From contig NZ_KE384082.1 of assembly GCF_000423705.1 (NCBI RefSeq), positions 928,843 to 992,842 on the forward strand: a stretch of DNA of 64,000 nucleotides, given 5' to 3'. The notes under the pieces were generated by a model. It saw only the letters and a program-made list of their open reading frames with translations. It had not been told where the DNA came from and did no database searches. Below are positions 41,157 through 50,714 of this stretch, one piece after another. The stretch is from Stappia stellulata DSM 5886. GTDB taxonomy: Bacteria > Pseudomonadota > Alphaproteobacteria > Rhizobiales > Stappiaceae. A program made the position numbers and the translations under genes. Numbering within the stretch: the first letter of the stretch is position 1; each line of letters opens with the position of its first letter.

Positions 41157-41984
41157 TTAGTGTTCGTGCGGAACGCCGAGATAGGCGTCGATGACATCCT
41201 GGCTGGCCTGCACCTCGTCGGGCGGCCCGTCGGCGATCTTGCGTCCGTAGTCGAGAACCACGACCCGGTCGGACAGGTCCATGACGACGCCCATGTCGTG
41301 CTCGATCAGCGCGATGGTGGTGCCGAATTGCTGGTTCACGTCGAGGATGAAGCGGCTCATGTCCTCCTTCTCCTCCAGGTTCATGCCGGCCATCGGTTCG
41401 TCGAGCAGCAGCAGCTCGGGTTCCATGGCCAGCGCGCGGGCAAGCTCCACCCGCTTCTGCAGGCCATAGGGCAGCCGCCCGACCGGCGTCTTGCGGATCG
41501 CCTGGATCTCGAGAAAGTCGATGATCTCCTCCACCTTGCGGCGGTGCTCGTTCTCTTCCGTGAGCGCCGGCCCCCAGTGCAGGCACTGCCAGAGGAAATT
41601 CTTCTTCATCTTCAGGCCGCGGCCGGTCATGATGTTGTCGAGGGTCGTCATGCCCTTGAACAGCGCCACGTTCTGGAACGTGCGGGCAATGCCGTTGCTC
41701 GCCGCCTCATAGGGCTTCATCTTGCGCCGCACCTTGCCACGCCAGGCGATGGTGCCTTCCTGCGGATGGTAGAAGCCGTTGATCACATTGAGCATCGACG
41801 TCTTGCCGGCGCCATTCGGACCGATGATGGCGCGCACCTCGCCCTTGACGATATCGAAGGAGATGTTGGTGATCGCCTTCACGCCGCCGAAGGACAGCGA
41901 CACGTTGTCGACGCGCAGCAGCACCTCGCCCTTCGCCATGCCGGAGTGACCGGCCATGCGGGCGGGTTCGACAAAGGCACTCAT
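41157..41984 (-). CDS. livG: LIV-type ABC transporter ATP-binding protein (LivG-like)
   Basis: A 275-residue ATPase with Walker A GPNGAGKTSMLNVINGFY, the long LivG insert (KVRRKMKPYEAASNGIARTFQNVALF), signature LPYGLQKRVELARAL and Walker B LLLLDEPMAGMN, then ALIEHDMGVVM. It is coupled to the upstream acyl-CoA synthetase gene by an ATGA overlap, which ties the ligase to transport. The substrate is unknown. Confidence 0.94.
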   Translation of the reverse strand: MSAFVEPARMAGHSGMAKGEVLLRVDNVSLSFGGVKAITNISFDIVKGEVRAIIGPNGAGKTSMLNVINGFYHPQEGTIAWRGKVRRKMKPYEAASNGIARTFQNVALFKGMTTLDNIMTGRGLKMKKNFLWQCLHWGPALTEENEHRRKVEEIIDFLEIQAIRKTPVGRLPYGLQKRVELARALAMEPELLLLDEPMAGMNLEEKEDMSRFILDVNQQFGTTIALIEHDMGVVMDLSDRVVVLDYGRKIADGPPDEVQASQDVIDAYLGVPHEH

Positions 41985-43969
41985 TCCGCCGCCTCCTGAA
42001 TGTTGCGCCCCGAGGCGGGGTGGATCGTCATGTCGCGGATCTCGACGGTTGCCTCAAGCGCGCCCTTGCGGCCGTCCTCATAGGTCACTTCCGTCTTCAC
42101 GTGCTTGCTGGTCGAGCCGTCGTACAGCGCCTCGATCAGCGGCGCATAGCGCTCGGCGATGAAGGAGCGGCGCACCTTCTGCGTCCGCGTCAGCTCGCCG
42201 TCATCGGCCTCCAGCTCCTTGTGCAGCACCAGGAACCGCTTGATCTGCGCGCCCGCCATCATCGGCTCGCCGGCGAGATCCCGGTTCACCTGATCGACGT
42301 GTTTCTCGATCATGTCGTAGACCTGCGGATGCTGGGCGAGTTCCTGATAAGAGGCGTAATTGACATTGTTGCGCTCCGCCCAGGAGCCCACCGCCGTCAG
42401 GTCGATGTTGACGAAGACGCCGCAGAAGTCGCGGCCGTCGCCAAACGCCACGACCTCCTTCACATCGGGGAAGAACTTCAGCTTGTTCTCGACGTATTTC
42501 GGCGCAAACAGGGCGCCGCTCGTGAGCTTGCCGACGTCCTTGGCCCGGTCGATGATCTTGAGATGGCCGTTGTCGGCAATGAAGCCGGCATCGCCGGTCA
42601 GCACCCAGCCGTCCTCGGTCTTGGTCGACTTCGTCGCCTCGTCGTTCTTGTAGTAGCCGACGAAAACGCCCGGGGAGCGGTAGAGAACCTCGCCGTTCTC
42701 GGCGATCTTCAGCTCCACCTGGGTGGCCGGCTTGCCGACCGTGTCGCCGAAGATCTCGCCGTCGGGCTGCATGGTGATATAGACGCTGGCTTCCGTCTGG
42801 CCGTAGAGCTGCTTCAGGTTGAGCCCGAGCGAGCGATAGAAGCGGAAGATCTCCGGGCCGATGGCCTCGCCGGCGGTATAGCCGACCTTGAGCCGGGTGA
42901 AGCCCATCTGGTTCTTCAGGGGGCCGTAGACCAGGATCTCGCCGAGCCGATAGGCAAGCCGGTCCTTCAGATCGACATTCTCGCCGTTGAGAATGTGCTC
43001 GCCGACGCGCTTGGCCACGCCCATGAAGACGTCGAACATCTTCTTCTTGAGCTTTCCGGCGTCTTCCATGCGCACCATGATGTGCGTCAGAAGCCCCTCG
43101 AACACCCGTGGCGGCGCGAAAAAATAGGTCGGCGCGATCTCGCGGCGGTCGGACAAGACCGTTTCCAGGCTCTCCGGGCAATTGACGCAATAGCCGGCCG
43201 TATAGGCCTGGGCGAGCGAGAACACATGGTCGCCGATCCAGGCCATCGGCAGATAGGCAAGCGTTTCCTCATGCTCGTCGAGCTTGTCGAAGGCATTGCC
43301 GTTGCGTCCCGAGATCACGAGATTGTCGAAGGACAGCATGACGCCCTTGGGCCGTCCGGTGGTGCCGGAGGTGTAGAGCATCACCGAAATGTCGTCGCCC
43401 TTGCCGTTCGCGATCCGCTCCAGCCAGGCCTGGTCGCGGGCAGGCTCCGCGTCGAGCGCCTTGCACCCGACCGCCTGCATCTCCTCGAAGGAATGCAGCC
43501 TTGTGTGGTCGTAATCGCGCAAGCCGCGCGGGTCGTCATAGATGATGTGCTCGAGCCGCGGCAGGTCTTCCGACATGGACAGGAGCTTGTCGACCTGCTC
43601 CTGGTCCTCCACACAGGCGAAACGCACCTCGGCGTGCTCCAGCACGAAGGCCATTTCCTCTGCGACACTGTCGGAATAGAGCGGGACGGGCACGCCGCCG
43701 AGCGACTGCGCGGCGACCATCGTCCAATAGAGGCGCGGCCGGTTGCTGCCGACAATGGCGATCCGGTCGCCTACTGTGAAGCCGATATCCTGCAGGCCGA
43801 TGGCGAAGGTCCGGATTTCCTCCAGGACCTCCGACCAGCTCCAGGCTTGCCAGATTCCGAGATCCTTCTCGCGCATTGCCGGACGGTCAGCAAAGACCTT
43901 GGCGTTGTGCAGAAGGATTTTCGGAAAGGTGTCCTCGTCGAGGCGCTCGACGACGGGCGACCCTGCCAT
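41981..43969 (-). CDS. Long-chain acyl-CoA synthetase-like AMP-dependent ligase
   Basis: A 662-residue adenylate-forming ligase. The AMP-binding P-loop is SVMLYTSGTTGRPKGVMLS, followed by LYGQTEASVYITM, WVLTGDAGFIADNGHLKIIDRAKD and the end KVRRSFIAERYAPLIEALY. The long form, with an insert after the P-loop (KKKMFDVFMGVAKRVGEHIL), matches FAA1/FadD15-type acyl-CoA synthetases. It is the first gene of the operon, overlapping livG by four bases. It would turn an imported or internal carboxylate into a CoA thioester. Chain length or aromatic preference cannot be read from sequence. Confidence 0.9.
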   Translation of the reverse strand: MAGSPVVERLDEDTFPKILLHNAKVFADRPAMREKDLGIWQAWSWSEVLEEIRTFAIGLQDIGFTVGDRIAIVGSNRPRLYWTMVAAQSLGGVPVPLYSDSVAEEMAFVLEHAEVRFACVEDQEQVDKLLSMSEDLPRLEHIIYDDPRGLRDYDHTRLHSFEEMQAVGCKALDAEPARDQAWLERIANGKGDDISVMLYTSGTTGRPKGVMLSFDNLVISGRNGNAFDKLDEHEETLAYLPMAWIGDHVFSLAQAYTAGYCVNCPESLETVLSDRREIAPTYFFAPPRVFEGLLTHIMVRMEDAGKLKKKMFDVFMGVAKRVGEHILNGENVDLKDRLAYRLGEILVYGPLKNQMGFTRLKVGYTAGEAIGPEIFRFYRSLGLNLKQLYGQTEASVYITMQPDGEIFGDTVGKPATQVELKIAENGEVLYRSPGVFVGYYKNDEATKSTKTEDGWVLTGDAGFIADNGHLKIIDRAKDVGKLTSGALFAPKYVENKLKFFPDVKEVVAFGDGRDFCGVFVNIDLTAVGSWAERNNVNYASYQELAQHPQVYDMIEKHVDQVNRDLAGEPMMAGAQIKRFLVLHKELEADDGELTRTQKVRRSFIAERYAPLIEALYDGSTSKHVKTEVTYEDGRKGALEATVEIRDMTIHPASGRNIQEAAE

Positions 43970-44233
43970 TGCGTTTCTTCCCCTCTTCGCGCCCCTTTTC
44001 TTGCGGGGTCGCATAATTCTTTGGCGCCATCAGACTACCATCGACCCGCCGGATCAAGCCTTTCTCTCTTTTTGGAGAATTGCCGTTGAGTGACGCGGAT
44101 CGGGGCGCAAGGGAAGGCTACGGCGCGGTCATTGCGCCAGTATGTGCCAATTGCAACGAATTGTTTCAGATCGGCCTGCCCCCGCGCCCGTGTTTTTCTT
44201 CGACAGCCCGGCGACTTCGCGTAAAGTCACTTC

Positions 44234-46174
44234 ATGTCCAGCGGCGATCTTTTCCGCGACCGCCTCGACCTGCTTCAGGCGGCGCTTGACCACATCAACC
44301 AGGGTTTTTCCGTTTTCGACGGCGATCTCAGGCTCGTTGCCTGGAACCGCCAGCTCTTCGAGATGCTGGACTTTCCCTTTCGGCTGGCCAGGCGCGGCAC
44401 CCACCTGGCGGCCTTTCTCGAGGTCAACGCCGCGCGCGGTGAATATGGCGAGGGCGATGTCGCGGAACTGGTCGCGCGACGGGTGGAGCGCGCCCGCCTG
44501 TTCGAACCGCATAATTTCGAACGCATCCGCCCTGACGGACAGGTGGTTCTGGTCACCGGCGCGCCGCTGCCCGAGGGCGGTTTCGTCACCACCTATACCG
44601 ACATCACCCGCGAGCGCGAGCAACAGGCCTCGCTGGAACGCACGGTGGAGGAGCGCACGCGCCAGCTGCGCCAGAGCGAGGACTGGCTGCGCCTTGTCAC
44701 CGACAATGTGCCCGCCCTCGTCGCCTATCTCGGTCCCGGTCCGATCTTCCGCTTCGCCAACCGCCGCTACGCCAAATGGTTCGACCAGACGGTGGAATCC
44801 ACGATCGGAAGACGGGCGGAAGACGTGATCGGACCGGATCTCTACCGGGAAATCGCCCCGCATATCGAAAAGGCCTTTCGCGGACATGCGGTCTCCTACG
44901 AGTATTCGCGCGCGCGCCCCGACGGCCGGCTTGTGCATATGCGCTCCACGCTCATTCCCGACCGCACCCTCGACGGGCGCACGCTCGGCTGTTTCGTGCT
45001 GTCGCTCGACGCCACCGACCAGAAGCGCAGCGAGACCGCGCTCGCCCACGCCCAGCGCATGGAGGCCGTCGGCCAGCTCACCGGCGGCCTTGCCCATGAC
45101 TTCAACAACCTGTTGACGATCATCATCGGCAATGTGCTGGCGCTGCGCCGCCGGGCGGATGCGCCGGCCATGCCGGATCTTGCCGGCCACCTCGACCCGA
45201 TCCTCCACGCCGCGCAGCGCGGCGCCGATCTCACCCGCCGGCTTCTCGCCTTCGCGCGCGGCGATGCGCCGAACACCCGGCGCGTGCGTCTGTCGGGCGT
45301 CATCGCCAACATCGAGGGGCTGGTGGCGGGTTCGCTGCCCTCCGCGATTTCATGGACGACCGCCATCGGCGACGACAATCTGGTCGCGGAAGTCGACCCG
45401 GCGGAACTGGAAAACGCGCTGGTCAACCTCGTGCTGAACGCGCGCGATGCCATGCCGGAGGGCGGACGCGTGTCGCTGTCGCTCACCAGGCTGCAACTGA
45501 GCGACACCGAAGCCGACCGGCTCGGGGTGGAGCCCGGCGCCTACGCGCAGATCCTCATAGGCGACACCGGCACGGGCATGAGCGAGGACGTGCGCCGGCA
45601 GGCATTCGACCCCTTTTTCTCCACCAAGCCCTTCGGCACCGGGAGCGGGCTCGGCCTGCCGACGGTCTACGGTTTCGCGCGTCGCGCCGGCGGCAACGCG
45701 GCGATCGAATCACAACCGGGGCGCGGCACCGACATCCGCATTCTTCTTCCCGCGCTTTCGGGTGCTGAGGTCGGCGACGACCGCGCGGACGGGTCGCAGG
45801 CCACGGGCGGAAGCGGCGAACTGATCCTCCTGGTCGACGACGACGAGGCCGTTGCCAACGTCGTTCGCGACCAGCTTTGCGCGCTCGGCTACACGGTCCT
45901 GGTGACGACGGAGGCCCGCGATGCCATCGACCTGGTGCGTGACGTTGCCGATATCCGCGCGGTCGTCAGCGACATCGTCATGCCCGGGCAGATCAACGGC
46001 CTTGCCCTCGTCGAGGAGTTGCGCCGGATACGACCCGGCCTCCCGCTGGCGCTGATGACCGGTTACCGCGAAGGCCACACGGCCAAGGCGCCGCGCCCCG
46101 CTTGTCCCGTCCTGCCCAAACCCTTTACAAGCAGTCTTCTGGCGAAAACGATGAGCGAGATTCTTGCTCCATGA
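44234..46174 (+). CDS. Hybrid sensor histidine kinase with two PAS domains
   Basis: A 646-residue cytosolic kinase (no membrane segments). Order of parts: an N-terminal PAS_7-type domain (about residues 10-125, INQGFSVFDGDLRLVAWN), a coiled-coil (REREQQASLERTVEERTRQLRQSE region), a second PAS domain (about 155-270), a HisKA helix with His288 in GGLAHDFNNLL, an ATPase domain (NLVLNARDAMPEGG, DTGTGMS, GTGSGLGLPTVYG) and a C-terminal receiver with Asp580 in VVSDIVMPG. The stop overlaps the start of the next response regulator. The signal is unknown. Confidence 0.92.
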   Translation: MSSGDLFRDRLDLLQAALDHINQGFSVFDGDLRLVAWNRQLFEMLDFPFRLARRGTHLAAFLEVNAARGEYGEGDVAELVARRVERARLFEPHNFERIRPDGQVVLVTGAPLPEGGFVTTYTDITREREQQASLERTVEERTRQLRQSEDWLRLVTDNVPALVAYLGPGPIFRFANRRYAKWFDQTVESTIGRRAEDVIGPDLYREIAPHIEKAFRGHAVSYEYSRARPDGRLVHMRSTLIPDRTLDGRTLGCFVLSLDATDQKRSETALAHAQRMEAVGQLTGGLAHDFNNLLTIIIGNVLALRRRADAPAMPDLAGHLDPILHAAQRGADLTRRLLAFARGDAPNTRRVRLSGVIANIEGLVAGSLPSAISWTTAIGDDNLVAEVDPAELENALVNLVLNARDAMPEGGRVSLSLTRLQLSDTEADRLGVEPGAYAQILIGDTGTGMSEDVRRQAFDPFFSTKPFGTGSGLGLPTVYGFARRAGGNAAIESQPGRGTDIRILLPALSGAEVGDDRADGSQATGGSGELILLVDDDEAVANVVRDQLCALGYTVLVTTEARDAIDLVRDVADIRAVVSDIVMPGQINGLALVEELRRIRPGLPLALMTGYREGHTAKAPRPACPVLPKPFTSSLLAKTMSEILAP

Positions 46175-46917
46175 CCACTTCCGGACCCCACCACGACGCG
46201 GGCGCCCTTGAAGGCGCGGACATGCAGATCTTCGTCGTGGAGGATGACGCCGACATCCGCTCGCTCCTGTGCGACACGCTCGCCACCTACGGGTTTCGCG
46301 CCACGGGCTTCATGACCGCCGATGCAGCGCTCCAGCAGCTCGCCCGGCAGATGCCCGCCGCCGTGATTCTCGATCTCGGCCTGCCCGACATGGACGGCAT
46401 GGAAGCGATCAACCGCATCCGCGCGCGCGGCTCCGTCCCCATTCTGGTGCTGTCGGCGCGCGCCCATGCCTCCGACCGGATCATGGGTCTGGAGTTCGGC
46501 GCCGACGACTATGTGGTGAAGCCCTTCGACCCGCGCGAAATCGTGGCCCGGATCCGCTCGCTGCTGCGCCGCGCCAACCCGCCGGACGCGCAAGCCGGGG
46601 CGGACGAAAAGACCGCCCGCTTCGCCGGCTGGCGTTTCGAGCCGGGGTCGCACCGGCTGGTCGCGCCGGATGGGGAGGAGAGCTTTCTCTCCACCGGCGA
46701 GGCCACCTTGCTGACGGCGTTGCTGAAGGCTCCGAAACGGGTGCTGACCCGCGACCACCTGCTGGAGCACGGCGGGCGCGACGACACGCTCGACCGGGCG
46801 ATCGACGTGCGCATCTCGCGCATTCGCAAGAAGCTCACCCGCCGCGACGAACCGACCCTGATCCGCACCGTCTACGGATCCGGCTACATGCTCACGGCCC
46901 AGGTCGACTGGAGCTGA
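46171..46917 (+). CDS. OmpR-family response regulator
   Basis: A 248-residue DNA-binding regulator. The receiver has VVEDDADIRSLL, the acceptor Asp68 in VILDLGLPDMDG, VLSARAHASD and VVKPFDPRE. The C-terminal winged helix holds LSTGEATLLTALLKAPKRVLTRDHLLEHG and VDVRISRIRKKL with a closing VYGSGYML. The ATGA overlap at 46171-46174 places it in an operon with the hybrid kinase, its likely partner. The target genes are unknown; the divergent LIV operon is one candidate. Confidence 0.93.
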   Translation: MTTSGPHHDAGALEGADMQIFVVEDDADIRSLLCDTLATYGFRATGFMTADAALQQLARQMPAAVILDLGLPDMDGMEAINRIRARGSVPILVLSARAHASDRIMGLEFGADDYVVKPFDPREIVARIRSLLRRANPPDAQAGADEKTARFAGWRFEPGSHRLVAPDGEESFLSTGEATLLTALLKAPKRVLTRDHLLEHGGRDDTLDRAIDVRISRIRKKLTRRDEPTLIRTVYGSGYMLTAQVDWS

Positions 46918-46947
46918 CGCGGGCCGCCCGGCCCGCCCCTTGCGCTG

Positions 46948-49900
46948 CTATTCCGCGGCGAGCTTCGCCGCCTCCGGATTGCGATAGGCTGCGAGCAGGT
47001 CCGGCACCTTCGCCTCCGCCCGCTTCGCGGATGTCTCCCGCACCGGCCCGAAACCCTTGATCCCTTCCGGATAGGCCAGAAGCGCCAGCGCCTGATCGGC
47101 GTTGGCCCGCGAGAGCGTTCCCGCGACCTCCTCGAGGACGGCGACATAGTCGTCGCGCAGGCGCCGCTCCATGCGCCGCTCCGCTGTGCGGCCAAAGAAA
47201 TCCAGCGCCCCGCCGCGCAGGCCTTTCAGCCGCGCCAGCATGCGGAACGCCGGCATCATCCAGGGCCCGAAGCGCCGTTTGGCCGGCCGTCCGGTTCGCG
47301 GGTCGGTGCGGCTCAGCATCGGCGGTGCAAGGTGGAACTCCAGCCGTTCGTGGCTTTCGAAGGTCTCCGCGATCTGCTCCGCGAATGCGCCCGAGGTGAA
47401 CAGCCGCGCGACCTCGTATTCGTCCTTGATCGCCATCAGCCGGAAGAGCTCGCGCGCCGCCGTTCGGGCGACGTCCTCGCCGCGCGCGCCGACACCGGCC
47501 GCACGCTGGCGCAGCGCCGAAATGCGCGTGCGATAGGCCTCCGCATAGGCGGCATCCTGATAGTCGGTGAGGAAGGCGACGCGGCGCTCCACCATCTCGT
47601 CGAGCGTTTCCGACAGGCGACGATGCGCCAGCGCCTCGGGGCGGCTGCGAACCATGCGCTCGACGGCCTGCGGATCGACGGCCGCGACCCGTCCCCAGGC
47701 GAAGGCGGAGAGGTTCATCTCCACCGACACCTTGTTGAGGCGGATCGCCTCCTCGATCGCATCGCGCGTGAGCGGCAGCGCGCCGAGCTGCCAGCCGTAG
47801 CCGAGCAGGAACATGTTGGCGGCAATCGCATCGCCGAAGATCTCGGTGGCAACGGCGGTCGCATCGATGAAGCGGCTGGCCTCGCGCCCGGCCGCCTCCT
47901 CGATCGCCGACACCAGACGGCGGCCCGGCAGGCTGAAATCGGGATCGCGGGCGAAATCGCCGGGCAGCGTCTCATGCGTGTTGATGACCGCCGTGGTGCG
48001 CCCCTGTTTCATCGCGGTCAGCACCTTGGCGGATCCGGCCACCACGATATCGCAGCCAAGCACCAGATCGGCGCTTCCCGGTCCGACGCGGATTGCGGAG
48101 ATATCCTCCGGTCGCGGCGCGAGCTTCAGATGACTGGTGACGGCCCCGCCCTTTTGCGCAAGGCCGGCCATGTCGATAATGCCGCAGCCGAGCCCGTCAA
48201 GATGGGCGGCCATGCCGAGCACCGCGCCGATGGTCACGACGCCGGTGCCGCCAACGCCGGTGATCAGCACCGAATGCGTCTGCGTCAGCGGTGAAATCGT
48301 CGGCTCCTCAACGTCCGGCGCCGGCGGCGGAGATACCGCCCGGCCCTTGAGCACGCCGCCCTTGACGCTGACGAAGGAGGGGCAGAAGCCCTTCACACAG
48401 GAATAATCCTTGTTGCAGGACGACTGGTCGATGGCGCGCTTGCGGCCCCATTCCGTCTCCACCGGCTGGATGGCGACGCAGTTCGACTGGATGCCGCAAT
48501 CGCCGCACCCCTCGCAGACCAGTTCGTTGATCACGATCCGCTCGTCGGGATCGGGGAAGAGGCCGCGCTTGCGCCGGCGACGCTTTTCCGCCGCACAGGT
48601 CTGGTCGTAGATCAGGACCGTGAGGCCCTCGATGCCGGCGAGTTCCCGCTCCACCTGGACCAGGTCGTCGCGGTGATCGATGCTGGTGTTGGCCGGCCAG
48701 TCGGTTGCTGGCGGGTATTTCTCCGGCTCGTCGGTGACAATGGCGACGCGGCGCGCGCCTTCGGCGGCCACCTGACGCGCGATTTCAGGGACGGTCAGCC
48801 CGCCGTCGTGGGCCTGGCCGCCGGTCATGGCGACCGCGTCGTTGTAAAGGATCTTGTAGGTGATGTTGACGCCGGCGGCATGGGCGCCGCGGATCGCCAG
48901 CGCGCCGGAGTGATTGTAGGTGCCGTCGCCGAGGTTCTGGAACACATGACCGGTGCGCGAAAACGGCGCTTCGCCGATCCAGTTCGCGCCCTCACCGCCC
49001 ATCTGGGTGTAGCCCTCGGTGTTGCGGTCCATCCACTGCACCATGTAGTGGCAGCCGATGCCGGCATAGGCGCGGCTTCCTTCCGGGATCACGGTGGAGG
49101 AATTATGCGGACAGCCGGCGCAGAAATAGGGGCTGCGAACCGCGACATCGCCGGTGCGGGCGAGCCGCTCGCGGCGGCCTTGCAGATCCGCAATCGCCGC
49201 GCCGAGCGCCTCGGTCGGGCGACGCTCCTGCAGCCTGCGGCCGATTTCCAGCGCGATATGCATCGGCTCCAGCGCCGCCGGCGCCGGGAAGAGCACGCGC
49301 CCCTCCTCGTCCTCTTTGCCGATGATCGCCGGGGCCTCGCGGACGCCATAGAGGATTTCCTTGGCCTGCCCCTCGATCAGCCCGCGCTTTTCCTCCACGA
49401 AGACCAGCAGTTCCATGCCCTTTGAAAAGTCGCGCAGGCGCGCGGCATCAAGCGGCCAGGGACAGCCGATCTTCAGGAACGCGAGCCCGTGATCGGCGGC
49501 GGCAACCTCGTCGAGGCCGAGCATGTCGAACGCTTCCAGCACGTCGAGATAGCTCTTGCCGGTCGACACGATGCCGATCCGGGGCCGGCGCCCGCCCGAC
49601 AGAACAACCCGGTCGAGCGGATTGGCGGCAATGAAGGCGCGCGCCGCCGGGAGCTTGAGGTTATGCAACCGCGCTTCCTGGGTCAGCGCATGTTCGGCCG
49701 GGCGGATGTGCGGACCGCCCTCGGGAAACGCGAAATCGGGAAGAACCGGCATGACCCGGTCGAGCCGGCCGTCGATGGAGGCGGTCGATTCGACATTGTC
49801 CTTGACGAGCTTCAGTCCCGTCCAGAGGCCGGAAAAGCGCGACAGCGCCCAGCCGTAGAGGCCGAAGTCGAGGATCTCCTGCGCCCCGGCGGGGTTGAGG

Positions 49901-50409
49901 ATCGGCATCATCGCGTCGACCAGCGCGAACTCGGACTGATGCGCGGTTGTCGAGCTTTCGCAGGTGTGGTCGTCGCCCATCAGCGCCAGCACGCCGCCAT
50001 GCGGCGAGGTGCCGGCGAGATTGGCGTGGCGGAAGGCGTCGCCGGAGCGGTCGACGCCCGGCCCCTTGCCGTACCAGATGCCGAAGACGCCGTCGTATTT
50101 GCCCTCGCCGCGCATCTGCGCCTGCTGGGTGCCCCACAGCGCGGTCGCCGCGAGATCCTCGTTGATCGCCGGGCGAAACACGACATCCGCCGGGGTCAGG
50201 AGCTTCGAGGCGCGCTGAAACTGCTGGTCGAGCGCGCCCAGCGGCGAGCCGCGGTATCCGGTGACATATCCGGCCGTGTTGAGGCCGGCTTGCCGGTCGC
50301 GCTCCTTCTGCATCAACACCAGGCGAATGAGCGCCTGCGTGCCGGAAATGAAGATCCGCTCCTTGCTGAGGTCGAACTTGTCGTCGAGCGAAACCCGATT
50401 GCGCGTCAT
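46948..50409 (-). CDS. Indolepyruvate ferredoxin oxidoreductase, fused alpha-beta type
   Basis: An approximately 1153-residue enzyme that oxidatively decarboxylates aryl-2-keto acids (indolepyruvate, phenylpyruvate) to acyl-CoA using ferredoxin. The N-terminal part has the pyruvate:ferredoxin-type TPP and pyrimidine-binding region (ISGTQALIRLVL, TGYRGSPLGALDQQ). The middle has a TPP-binding half (GIGCHYMVQWMDRNTEG, GDGTYNHSGALAIR, AMTGGQAHDGG). Iron-sulfur cysteines occur in CEGCGDCGIQSNCVAIQ and CVKGFC. The gamma domain follows (ITGVGGTGVVTIGAVLGMAA). The ATG at 50409 follows GAGGGG by about 14 bases. It lies next to a TakP-like TRAP system. Confidence 0.9.
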   Translation of the reverse strand: MTRNRVSLDDKFDLSKERIFISGTQALIRLVLMQKERDRQAGLNTAGYVTGYRGSPLGALDQQFQRASKLLTPADVVFRPAINEDLAATALWGTQQAQMRGEGKYDGVFGIWYGKGPGVDRSGDAFRHANLAGTSPHGGVLALMGDDHTCESSTTAHQSEFALVDAMMPILNPAGAQEILDFGLYGWALSRFSGLWTGLKLVKDNVESTASIDGRLDRVMPVLPDFAFPEGGPHIRPAEHALTQEARLHNLKLPAARAFIAANPLDRVVLSGGRRPRIGIVSTGKSYLDVLEAFDMLGLDEVAAADHGLAFLKIGCPWPLDAARLRDFSKGMELLVFVEEKRGLIEGQAKEILYGVREAPAIIGKEDEEGRVLFPAPAALEPMHIALEIGRRLQERRPTEALGAAIADLQGRRERLARTGDVAVRSPYFCAGCPHNSSTVIPEGSRAYAGIGCHYMVQWMDRNTEGYTQMGGEGANWIGEAPFSRTGHVFQNLGDGTYNHSGALAIRGAHAAGVNITYKILYNDAVAMTGGQAHDGGLTVPEIARQVAAEGARRVAIVTDEPEKYPPATDWPANTSIDHRDDLVQVERELAGIEGLTVLIYDQTCAAEKRRRRKRGLFPDPDERIVINELVCEGCGDCGIQSNCVAIQPVETEWGRKRAIDQSSCNKDYSCVKGFCPSFVSVKGGVLKGRAVSPPPAPDVEEPTISPLTQTHSVLITGVGGTGVVTIGAVLGMAAHLDGLGCGIIDMAGLAQKGGAVTSHLKLAPRPEDISAIRVGPGSADLVLGCDIVVAGSAKVLTAMKQGRTTAVINTHETLPGDFARDPDFSLPGRRLVSAIEEAAGREASRFIDATAVATEIFGDAIAANMFLLGYGWQLGALPLTRDAIEEAIRLNKVSVEMNLSAFAWGRVAAVDPQAVERMVRSRPEALAHRRLSETLDEMVERRVAFLTDYQDAAYAEAYRTRISALRQRAAGVGARGEDVARTAARELFRLMAIKDEYEVARLFTSGAFAEQIAETFESHERLEFHLAPPMLSRTDPRTGRPAKRRFGPWMMPAFRMLARLKGLRGGALDFFGRTAERRMERRLRDDYVAVLEEVAGTLSRANADQALALLAYPEGIKGFGPVRETSAKRAEAKVPDLLAAYRNPEAAKLAAE

Positions 50410-50658
50410 GTGATGTGCGATCCCCTCGCCTGTATTCGCCCTGTCGGAAAGGGCGGGCACACGGTCGCCCGAAACGGCGCAGTCGCGCCGGGGCATGCAT
50501 TTGCCAACCAGTAAACAGCCTTGCCCCCACCGGGATCAAGCACTGCGCGGCAAGCCGCGCCCTCGCGTGTCGACCGGGTCGAAATCGCCACGCATGCATT
50601 CCGCAACGGCAGGCACGGCACCTACAAGGCGGAACCGGGGCCTGCCACAGACGTCTCC

Positions 50659-50693
50659 CCGGCGCGTCGCGCCGGGCGCATTCCCATGCGCCC
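50659..50693 (-). terminator. Tandem hairpins after the TRAP operon
   Basis: Two GC-rich inverted repeats lie downstream of the TRAP permease stop on the minus strand: CCGGCGC/GCGCCGG (50659-50675) and GGGCGCAT-TCCC-ATGCGCCC (50674-50693). No T-run follows, so they are likely pausing or 3'-end structures rather than a strong terminator. The rest of the 305-base gap before IOR shows no gene. Confidence 0.4.
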
Positions 50694-50714
50694 GGTCAAT
50701 GAGCCGGACCGAAC

